Below are positions 50,001 through 62,000 of a stretch of DNA of 64,000 nt, in pieces. The DNA is from Bombyx mori (taxonomy: Eukaryota; Arthropoda; Insecta; Lepidoptera; Bombycidae), in contig NC_085133.1 of NCBI RefSeq assembly GCF_030269925.1, forward strand, positions 640,001 to 704,000, in the 5' to 3' direction. Numbering within the stretch: the first letter of the stretch is position 1; each line of letters starts with the position of its first letter. The notes below the pieces were generated by a model, which worked only from the letters and a program-made list of their open reading frames with translations, was not told the origin of the DNA and made no database searches. The translations under genes were made by a program, and so were the position numbers.

Positions 50001-53000
50001 ATATTGAACCTTCGAAGCGACTTACCGGTTATTAATTGCACAATTACTATTCCTTTGCTAAGTATCGTCAAATATACGAAAATTTACCCAAACCTCTGTT
50101 TTCCTAGATTCAATTTTGCATCTTTCCAAAAATGCAAACTAATATCTAGGCGGCTATACTCCATGGGCTATGAGCGTCATAACTGGAACTGTACTGAGGA
50201 ATTAAATTGAAACATCGTCCCAGAGGTTTTAATTATTTCGTTGGTCGTCTAAGAGGCTATACCAAGTACCTACGCGCGGTCGAGTAGGTTTTTTTTTTTT
50301 TTTTTTATGATTGAAGGATTACTGGTGGCCCGGAGGCCTTTCCAGTTTCACCAGGACAGGTGGGCGAGCAAAGGCTCAGCCAGGAGGGGTGGGATTTGCT
50401 AACAGCTACCCGAGCGCCTCCGAAGGAGACCTAACAACTCAAGAGTAGCTGCATCGCGAATGAATCTACTACCGGATCGGAATCGCGACCCGCTGAGAAG
50501 ATCCGGCGAGAAACTCAGCGAGCTGATTCATGGGTTAGGTTGCACGGCGAACTCTTTGTCGAGTTCGACGAGTACGGTTACCGAGGTCCCTAAGCCTGCT
50601 CCTAGAGCTGAAGGCGTCTAGTGCAAAGGTTATTGGATCTGATGGATCCGTAAGGACGTGTCTAGGGCGTCGACGGTGACTGGCTCCTGCATGATCAGAA
50701 TTCGGGGAGTAGTCAGCGGCGGCTACGATAAGGCGATTATCATGACGCATAGCCTTATCGAAGTACCGTTCCGACGCTGACTTCATGTATTTCTGTATAG
50801 ATTCGAGGCCCAGGTCGTCGTGTAGGTCAACGTTCCTCACGAACCACGGAGCTCCGACGGCTAACCTGCAAAAGCGGGATTGTAGAGATTGAAGGGTGTC
50901 TATGTGTGTACGGGCCGCGTGAGCGAACACCACACTCGCGTAAGTCATGACGGGGCTTATGCAAGTTTTGTAAAGTGTCACCTTGTTCCGAAGGGACATT
51001 TTACTCCGCTTACAGATCATGGGGTAGAGTCTACCGAGAATAAACGCGGCACGGTCACGGACTGATTTTATATGCGGGCGGAATGTCATCGATGCATCCA
51101 GGGTAACGCCCAGGTACTTGACCTTCCTGGCCCAGGGTATGGATTGACTAAAGAGAGTAATCGGGGGTGTGAGATTCCTCCTCCTAATACGGGAGGAAAT
51201 CCGTGTGGAGCTTCCCCTCTGAAATAGCACCGCAGTACTTTTCGCTGGGTTGATGTCTATGCGCCATTTTCGGAACCACTGTCCTAGGGCTAGGGCTGCG
51301 CTCGTAAGCTTCTTCGCGATTAGGGAGTTGTTTCTACTGGAATAGTAAACAGTCGTGTCGTCGGCGAATAAAGCTAAATGGGTCGGCGGCGACCGGGGAA
51401 TATCGTTAACGAATAAGCTAAATAGGAGGGGTGAGAGGACAGAGCCTTGCGGGACTCCAGCTGTGAGAGGTCGTGGGGAGGAGCGGGTTCCCTCGACTCG
51501 ATATCGAAAAGAGCGGTTCGACAAGAAGTCCCGTATGATGAGCACGAGACTATCCGGCACATCCATGTTGAATAGTTTGAAAATCAAACCGTTGTGCCAG
51601 ACTTTGTCGAACGCTTTTGCGACGTCGAAGAAGAGAGCTCCCGTGTATAACGGTTTTGGTCGATTAAGCCCCACAAGAATGTGCTCCGTGAGGCGGTGCA
51701 CCTGTTGAACGCATGAGTGATTTGTACGGAATCCGAATTGTTCATCGATGAGAATGCCCTTGGATGAGACGAAGTCTCTGAGGCGTTTGTAGAGCAGACG
51801 CTCATACAGTTTGCCTAGAGACATGAGGAGGCTGATCGAGCGGTAGCTGGTCGGATGATTTTTTGGTTTACCAGGTTTATGTATGCCGATAACGTCCGCT
51901 TCTTTCCACACCGCGGGAAAGATACAGTTCGCCATAGCGGCATTGAAAATAGATGCCAACATCACGATGAGTTGGACGGGTAGAAGTTTAATAACGCGGT
52001 TGGATATACCGTCGGAACCGGGAGCCTTGCGAGGACGTAGGTCTTTGATCAAGTCTTTAACTTCCATCGGGGTGACGGGTGGTAACGCATCCGAGGGTGG
52101 CAAGGAGGCTCTGCGTTCTACCTCACTGTCTACTAATTCTACATGAACAGGGTCCACGGATTGAGTGCTGGGCGTACACTGGGTTTGCAATGTATCGGCC
52201 AGCAGCTCTGCTTTTTCGTCATCATCGAACGCCGAGAGTCGGCCTGAGGGGCCTACGAGGGGGGGCATAGTTACTACCGTATCCGATTTGAGAGTACGAG
52301 CTAAGCGGTAGTAAGACCTTTGGGAGGGCGCGAGTCCTTCTAAGAAATCAGACCATCTGGCATCTCGGACTTCGGCGATGCGAGACTTTACGTCGCGTTG
52401 TAGGGCACGCATTCGAATACGATTTTCCGCGGTAGGATACCTGTCGTAGGCGCGTATTGAGGCGTTCTTAGCTCTTAGGAGCTCCCTAATATCGTCAGAC
52501 AATTTGAAGCGGTGAAAGAAGTCCTCCGCTACAACTTGTTTCGATGACCTATCTAATGTCGAGGTGATGTGTGACGTTAAGATGTCTATGGCTTCAGCGG
52601 TATCCTGAGGAGACGGGGTAGAGTCCAGGCTAAACGGGAGCGATGGTGGATCAGATTCAGCCAGGCTGACGCCCAGCGTGTGCCAATCCACCACAGTCCT
52701 CGTGACGGGAACGGAATCGGGAGCGCGACCGAGCTTCATAACGACGGGACGGTGGTCTGAATCTAACTCTGAAACTACTTCGATCGAGTGTAAGCGCAGA
52801 GTTACGTTTTTTAATAACGCTATGTCGAGTATATCCGGGCGATGCGCGATATTTAGCGGGTAGTGAGTCGGGGTTAGCGGAGCGACGATATCGAAGGCGA
52901 GATCATCAACTAACGCGTCAAGCCGCCTGCCATTCGGGGTTGTGGTGTGTGAGTTCCACTTGATGTGTTTACAATTTAGGTCGCCCGCCAGAATGACAGA

Positions 53001-56000
53001 GCTTCCCATGCCGAGCAGCGCCTCGATATCACTGCTTAGAACGATCTTATCCGGTGGAAGATAAACGGACGCGATAACGATCGGCGCGTGTCCCGTCAGT
53101 GAGATTCGGCACACTGATGCTTCGATATTAGCGAGCGCGGGAGGATCGAGCGGGACGCAATGCAGGGCTCTTCTATAGTAAATGACGGTGCCACCACCAC
53201 GAGCAGAGAGCCTGTCGTTCCTGACCATGTTATAGTTCGCGATTTTAGGGTCACGGCGCGCGGGCTTAAGTAGGGTCTCCTGCACTAAAAATATATCAAT
53301 TTGATGGTCACGCAAAAAGTCAGAAACCTGATCACGTTGATTTGCGAGACCGTAAGCGTTAAAAAATCCTATCGTTACGGATAGGGGCTTTACTCTACTT
53401 ATATACGCCATTGATTACCGGCGGAGTGAGGGGAGGACGTACGTATTTAATGACGCGTATACGTCGGCGTATTCTTGCACAACGGCGATAAAGTGTTGTG
53501 CAGTGGAGGCAGCGCGAATGGCGTCGCCCAAAGCGTTAACGCGCTCAAAGTTGATCGACTGAAAGAAGTCGATCGCTAAAGCGAGATTGTCGGACGCGGT
53601 CGGAGGGCAAGTCGCGGGAGAGGGACGAGTCGCGGGGGCGGGACGAATCGCGGAGGAGGGAGTTGTAGCCGTGTTCGAGTACGGCAGCGGTTTCGCCCAG
53701 GCCGAGACACTGGGCACCGGCGCCGGAACGAACGCTGGCTTAGCCTGCGACACAGAGGGTGCCGAGGCTTTGATGTCTGGGCCGGAAGCTCGGAGGCGGT
53801 TTTGGCGGGCGTCGCGGCGATTTATTTTAGGGGCTCGGGGGCATCCGCGGTAATTTGCGGGGTGACCCTGTGTTCGACACAGGACGCAGCTAGGCGGTTC
53901 CGTCGCGGTTTTTTGATCGCGAGTGCATAGGGCCGTGGCGTGATCGGTCGAGTAGGTGCGCTCACCGGGCTTATATGAAAGACTGCCGATATCTGCCCCA
54001 GTAAGAGCAGTGCTTCGCTCAATCTGCCACCAGATCGCAATCGTGACCCACTGAGAATTTCCGGCGAAAAACTCAGTGGGCTGTTGACTGTTGTTGAATG
54101 GACTAGGTTTCACGTCGAACTTGTCTTTGGAGTGCCGAGGACCGTGAGGGGATTGGGAGGATCCGATAGGACGTTGTCTGGCTCGGATTTGCGATTAGAA
54201 GCGGCCACGATAATAAGGTTATTTATATACCTAGTTAAAACAATTTCCAAATTTTATCACAGGCTTTTATCATATATTTAATTCCGAATACATTTTCATG
54301 GTCACTGACGACTATAGTGATAATAATAAACGGGATATTAAGCTGTAAAAATAATTCTATTTTGTTTACAATTCGCGAAAACCGTATAAAACACTGTTTT
54401 AACTGATTACAAAACAAATTAAAACATGTCTTTGAATACGTAAGGTTCTATAGACACATTTTTACAATTGAAGCATTTTACATGCAAAACAAAGGGCAGC
54501 AATAGATCCGCCATAGTTAAACCGGTTAAAATGGTGTAATAAATGTGAAGTTCAGGCATAAAGAATTATACGTCCGATATACTTGTATAGGTTCTGTTTC
54601 ATTTTGAATCACGCAGGGACATATTATTATCACGTATTTACGAATAACTTCGACCCTCAAGGAATAGCTTCACGTAATAAAAATACAAAAAATGCGTTCT
54701 AAGAGTTACTGTCATCCTGACTATTACTATTTATATGCCGGCTTGATCTGGAGAAATCTCAAGGAGCAAGCGCAAGACAAGGTGAAGTGGAGACAACTTA
54801 TGTACCAGCGGGGTATGACTATTACTGCCGTAAAGCAGTTTAAAGAGTCACACAGCTGTATTGCATAACAAGTGTTCATACGCGCAACGGAGACTGCGAC
54901 CTCATGTCTCAAGGTCGGTGGCGGTATGCACGTGATTTGTCAGTTTAGGTAAACACCAGGGGCATAGATTTTTTTTTTTTTATGTACCTATCTACGATCA
55001 GTCCTGGACTATGAGCAGATCCGTTGCGTGTGCCATCGCGTCGAAGAGGCTCCTCATCAGGAGACTCCTCATTAATCAAGGGGCATAGATAATACACATA
55101 AATTAGTTATAGATAAGCAGCTCAAGCACTCAACAAAAATGTTTACGGGCGTCGGCCACTAGATGGCTTCGCTTCGATTAGTTTTTAATTTTTCATGAAA
55201 GATTTTGTGAATTTTCAGAAACCACAAATTGATAAAATTTAATCAGTTTGTCTATAACAAATAAAGACTTGTATGATTTTTTTATTTTTTATTTTCTGTG
55301 ATTAGCTATACAATAATTAAATGCCTTAACTTTAACAACATATAAGTTTAAGGGCATCCGCTACAAGATGTCGCTAGTTTCCATACAAAAAAATATTTGT
55401 CTTATAGTATCGCAGTTTCAGGGCCCCGACCAGGGGTACGCTTGTTCATCCACCAATGTCATAAAATTACAACTAAGTATATTAAACAGCTAATCTATTT
55501 TGAAGTAGCTGGTAGGGACTGGGTGTGATAGGGAAGAAACCAAAGGGAATGGGGTGAATGTGAAGAGACCTACACTCATGATTGGGTGGATACGGGTCGA
55601 AGAAGATAATCTGTTTTACTTGTAGCCGCAGAAGATGTTGCATGTTTACCATGCAGATGCATAATGACTGTATTTTTTTAAAATCCTTTAGCGATCGAGT
55701 TCGCTGGCATTCAATGTCAGATACATTACGGCGATTACCAGGAGGATCGGTTCAAGCCTGGATTTATCTCGAAGTAAGTGCTTAAAAATACGAAAATTAA
55801 ATCAACAGTCCTAAAAGTTCAGGTTATATAAAGGGCTCATTGATTGAAGTGCTCATTGACATAGACATGAAATAAACTGTGTACTTGTTGCTACGGTGGC
55901 AAACAGGCATCACGTGTTTCTGTTTGGTCCGGGTAGCGACAGCAATGTAAGGATTGTTCTGAGGAATTGCTTGAGATGATGCCATCATCTCGTTTTTACC

Positions 56001-59000
56001 ATCGCACCGCCCGCCACCGTAGTAGAGTTCATCCATACTACCTGGAGCCACTGCGGTCATCCACAGTGCGCTTCCAGAGATCTTTTTTGCCACGTACCAT
56101 CCGGCTTAAGAATGAGTTCCCCTCTACAGTGTTTCCCGAGCGCTACGACATGTTCTTCTTCAAATGAGGCTTGTAGAGAGTACTTAACTAATACGTAGCT
56201 TTATAATAAAGACAACATATTTTATTGCTTTGCCCTTCATCGTCTGCTAAGACATTGCTAACAGATAAATGCGCTCAAAATAACTTTCTTATCTTCCCAA
56301 ATACTATCCTCCTTCGACAGCCTAGTAAAAAGGCCAGGATGCCACTAGGGGATAACGATTGTGGGATAATCAGTCAGACACTAATGGCTCATGTACGCGA
56401 TTTGTCTTTATTCCAACAGCATGAACGAATATCTACCCTCGCAATATTCTGGATCGTGGGGCGTTGAGAAGAAGATCATCAAGGCCTACAAAAAGCACCA
56501 GGGTCTGACGCCGTTGCATGCCAAGTCCCTGTACATCAAGACAGCGAGGGATCTACCTACTTTCGGAGTCACCTTCTTCTTAGTAAAAGTATGAAAATAT
56601 TAGTATAGTTTGTTATGGGTTAATTAGTTTTCATGTTGTTCTCATGGTGTTCCGTTATTTTTTAAGATATTGCATAGCTTTGATCGCGGGCTTTGAGCGC
56701 GGCGACCGAATCAGGAAATTCCGTAACGAAAATAAAACCTAACACCCCCACTCCGCCACCATGTAGCTCGCGTTGAACACATTCACACGTTGCGCTTGTG
56801 TAGTGTTTGTGAATAAGCGCGCGGCGTGACGTCGCACTGCATGCGCATCACGAAAAATCTGCTCGTCTCTCTCTCGCGCGGTCTAGCTAATGAGTGCCAT
56901 ACGTGTTTTTTTTTTTTTTTTTTTTTTCCAGAAATAGTCAGAAGACTTGACTGTGTTACAGCTATAACGTGTATATATGTATGTATATAATATGTCAAAA
57001 ACCCAATTGCAAATGACACCATCTAAACTACATAAATATGTATTCTTTAAACTAGAATAAAATATCGTTTTGTGTAGCCATCAATGCAGGTTCCACTAAC
57101 GGCATCATTCATTACGTATATTCATAAATTTGAAAAGTTATTTTTCGTCGTATAAGATTTTTTTTATTGCTTAGATGGATGGACGAGCTCACATCCCACC
57201 TGGTGTTAAGTGGTTACTGGAGCCCAATCTACAATGTAAATGCCCCACCCACCTTGAAATATAAGCTCTAAGGTCTCAGTCTAGTTACAACGGCTGCCCT
57301 ACCCTTCAGACCGAAACGCATTACTGCTTCACGACAGAAATAGGCAGGGCGGTGGTACCCGCGCGTACTCACAGGAGGTCCTACCACCAGTAAAGACTAA
57401 GCTGCCTGCTTAGAAGAAATTAAAATTATGTGAACGACGCATAAGGGTTATCCCATACGAGGTTATACTCATGCCACTGACACTTCGGAAGGATAATTAT
57501 TAAAACGACCAAACCTTAACTTTTTCTGAGCAGGAGAAGATGAAAGGTAAAAAGAAGTTGATACCACGTCTCCTGGGCATCAACGCTGAATCCATTCTGC
57601 GCCTAGACGAGACTACGAAAGAAATCCTGCAAGTTTGGCCCTTGACTCACGTGAAGACCTATAACGTTGCCAACGCCGAGGCTTTTATTCTGAACTTCGG
57701 CGAATACAGGTCGGTTTATAAACAAAATTTATCTATACGAGACTAGCTGACCCGGCAGACTTCGTAGTGCCTCAATCTATAAATAAAAGACCTTTTGTAT
57801 AAAATAAACTTAAAACAAACAAAAGGAATCCGTCCTACGGGGGACACATCAAAGAAAAAACAAAATTGCTATTTTTATTTAATTCCAAGTATTTTCATAT
57901 TTATCTACCTTTTAAACGTTCTCTGGACTTCCACAAATAATTCAAGACCAAAATTAGCCAAATCGGACCAGCCGTTCTCGAGTTTTAGCGAGACTAACGA
58001 ACAGCAATTCATTTTTATTTATATAGAAGATAATATAGGTTTATGCCTGTATATACGAAAAAGATATTTTAATAATTTTAATGCTGAGCTAATTTTTTCA
58101 CATATTGCCACGAAAAGTACCTTATAAAATAGTTTAACTTGAAAAAAATACAAAAGTCAATGCTAAATTCACAGCAAAATAATTTTAAATAGTTATTAAT
58201 AAATGTTATTAGTTTATTAAAAACGTTATAAATGCGCTCGCTAAGACACGTCCGTACATGTCGATACCTAATACATAATAATATAGGTAATCAAACTGCG
58301 GTAGTCCGGTCGTCGGTATTCCGACGCTCCGAACTTTATACGTATTAATAGAGAGTCGATCTATCGATGGTTCGCGGTCCAAAGAACACACTCTTAAGTA
58401 CACACATGCGTACCTATCCACACAAAAACTGACAGTACCTTTTCAATTTTACTGAAGTTATTTTAATTCATAGTGAGGAACCGTACACCGTGAAGACCAG
58501 AGACGCCAACCAGATCAGAGATATTCTGGAGGGCTACATCGATCTGATAGGGAAGAAGCTTCTGGCCAAGCATAACTTCAGCAGCTCCGATAGGATGATC
58601 ATAACCGAAGATGAAGTAGCTCCTTCTAAGTGAGGCTTTCTTAAGTGTACTTTCATCATCATCATTCTCCCGCCCTTCTCCCAGTCACCAGGGGTCGACG
58701 CAACATGTTTTCTCCTTCCATACTCTTCCATCACAAACCATTTCTTCACTGACTTCCCTCTTACACATATCGTCTTTCACGCAATCCATCCATTTCTTCT
58801 TAGGTCTACCTCAAAGGTCCTTATGTGTACTTTATGGAACATAAATCATAATAAAATTTAATAATTAACCAAAAAAGAGTCGGTAAACAGGGACGCCATA
58901 TTCATTATAATTCGTAATTGTTCCAGATTAAACACTATACAATACATTGCTAATAATCCTAACAAGATTGTAGAGCATTCTTTCGTCGGTCCAAGCAAGA

Positions 59001-62000
59001 TTATCTCCTACGAAAATGGTGAGTTTGATAACTTAGCGACAGTCATTACTCGTTCATTAATTTACTGGTGGTAGAACCTCTTGTGAGTCCGCACGGGTAG
59101 GCACCACCACCCTGCCTATTTCTGCCGTGAAGCAGTAATGCGTTTCGGTTTGAAGGGTGGGGCAGCTGTTGTAAATTTACTGAGACCTTAGAACTTATAT
59201 CTCAAGGTGGGTGGCGCATTTACGTTGTAGATGCTATGGGCTCCAGTAACCACTTAACACCATGTGGGCTGTGAGTTATGACGTCATATTGATGCTGCAA
59301 ATAAATACTGTTTATAAATTATTTTTATTTATTTATTTATTACACTTCATGTAAAATTTACATTGGCGGACTTAATGCCTAAGGCATTCTCTACCAGTCA
59401 ACCAAAGGTAGTACAGAGTGAATTATCTCGCATGGTACCACAATCCTGCTTGCGTAGTGTCTGGTTCACTCACATCACTTCTTTTCAGCTTCTGAATGCC
59501 GTCAAGGAACCCAGATCATGACTGTCCAGAAAATATTAACGATGGGACAATTGCAGCAACAGCAACATGCAGTGGTGAGGGAAAAATCTATACTAATATA
59601 TAAATCTACAGTGGTTTTTACGGATGTTCCGTTATAACTACTGAACCGTGCACCCGATTGACTTGAAACTTGGTATCCATGTAGATAATACATGTACTTA
59701 ATGGATATGCTTATATTTATATGAGTGTTGGACTCCCTACACCAGTTGCAGGCGCATTAATGATGAGAATCTTTGTGGGGGTGAGAAATAATGATGTTAA
59801 TTTTAAATGCCCAGCGATGCGGATGGGTACAGCTAGTTACTTTATAAGTCTTTATGGTGGAACTAGCTTTTGTCCGCGACTTCGTCCGCGTGGAATAGTT
59901 ACATTGGCATAACGCTAAATTGTACCTGCGACTGCATTTACGTAGAGATTGAAAATATTTTTGAATAGTAGAACGTTAAGGAGCTATGTAAGGTACCAAA
60001 ATCACGCTTTTTTAAACCGACTTCAAAAGAGGAGGCTGTCAATTCGACCACTATTTTTATCTATGTACGTTCATCTTGAAAATACAAAAAAAACACACAT
60101 TTCCCAAATTTGAATTTGGAATTATCTACTTTAAAATTTAAGTTTTTAATGATACCAAAATCAGCCAGATACAAATAGTATAGCCAAAGAGATTTTGTTA
60201 CGATTTCATACATACTATTATATAATTCGAAAAGTCTTTTTCCCCAACCTTCCCCAATCTTCACCGATTTCTCGAGAATGCTTGAACCGATTCTGATAAT
60301 TCTCTTTTCTGTTTGTTGTTCGAAAGGGTAGACTCCCCGAATTGTCCTGTAATCATCAAGACCTGATGATGGGATCCTGGAGAAATCCACAAAAATCTAT
60401 AATTTTCAAAGCCTATCTTGAAGTGAACTTCGTCGTGGCCTAAAGGATAAGACGTCCGGTGCATTCGTATGTAGCGATGCACCGGTGTTCGAATCCCGCA
60501 GGCGGGTACCAATTTTTCTAATGAAATACGTACTTAACAAATGTTCACGATTGACTTCCACGGTGAAGGAATAACATCGTGTAATAAAAATCAAACCCGC
60601 AAAATGATAATTTGCGTAATTACTGGTGGTAGGACTTCTTGTGAGTCCGCACGGGTAGGTACCACCACCCCGTCTATTTCTGCCGTGAAGCAGTAATGCG
60701 TTTCGGTTTAAAGGGCGGGGCAGCCGTTGTAACTATACTTGAGACCTTAGAACTTATATCTCAAGGTGGGTGGCGCATTTACGTCGTAGATGTCTATGGG
60801 CTCCAGTAACCACTTAACACCAGATGGGCTGTGAGCTCGTCCACCCATCAAAGCAATAAAAAAAAGTGATTTGGGTGTTTCTTGTTATTGTTCTTATTCT
60901 GTGCCGCCGCGCATCGGCCGGCCGTCGCATCAATATTAGGCGCTTGATCATTATTTTGCTGCGATTAAATATGGACATGATGAGGGAACAGCAATGTTTT
61001 GTTTATTTTTTATTTATTTATTACACTTCATGTGAAATTTACATTGGCGGACTTAATGCCTAAGGCATTCTCTACCAGTCAACCAAAGGTAGTGCAGAGT
61101 AAATAGTGGTGGGTGCAATGAAATTTATATTAAGTTACAAATATATACACAAAAAGTATATATTATATAGATATATACATAATCACATATACATATACAT
61201 ATATACACATTGACATACATCCTCCTCCTCGCGTCGTTTTCCTCATTACTGAGGGTCGTGACTCCCTGCATCAGTTTCTCCCGTACGATTTCCCTCCATC
61301 TGCTGCGATCCTTAGCTTCATGAAGGGCTTTGTGGAAGTTGATGTTTAGAGAAGATCGTATTTGGTCCGACCATCTCGTGGGACTGCGTCCTCTGGGACG
61401 TTTGCCATCTACCTTTCCTGTCACCATCAGCTGTTCTAGATTGTGACATACATACATACATAGATACATATAATAGTTTATACAGTTTTACTGTTTGTTC
61501 TTAGCTAGCTTTACTCCTGAAGCCACTTCCGTGTGGACCACATTTTATATCGCATGGAGACCCTTGCCCAGTAGATAGATGGAAGACACCCGATATTCTT
61601 ACGCAGGGTTCATATCGAATTTTGTCGAAATCGATTTCGCAGTTTTGGTTTAAAATCAGATAGACAAAGATAGTTATTTTCGCATTAATAATATAATAAC
61701 GCTATGTAACTCTGACCGTATAAGACTATGTGTATAAATATACCAGTTTTTATCAGGAATTGCAAACAAAAGCCATAAGCGATGAGTGAATATTTTTCTC
61801 TAATTATTTTTGTATGGAAAACTCGTGATTACAATCATTCAATCATTCAAAAGATAGGTACTTGTTTTTTTTTTTTCACATAATCTTTTTTTAGGTGGGC
61901 GAATTACCCCAACGAGGCGATATGTCCATGGACTGCATCAGAAAATTGAATCGTTTGAATTCCAACTCGGTCAAGATGGTTACATTTCTTACCGGTAATA

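Larger units (their letters stand above)
50290..53945 (-). mobile_element. Near-complete BMC1/L1Bm-like non-LTR retrotransposon
   Basis: The 3' end is a run of about 20 T on the + strand at 50289, i.e. a poly(A) tail on the - strand. The UTR, intact ORF2 and the C-terminal part of ORF1 follow. The 5' end is truncated where sequence changes near 53945 to an older copy of the family's 3' end in the same orientation. It lies antisense in the talin-like fifth intron. Confidence 0.85.

Noticed and set aside
53587..53853. 88-codon + strand ORF opposite the LINE ORF1
   Set aside because: Antisense shadow of the GC-rich gag-like frame.
55582..55785. 67-codon ORF as a gene
   Set aside because: Its 3' part is talin-like exon 55692-55773 read with intron sequence.
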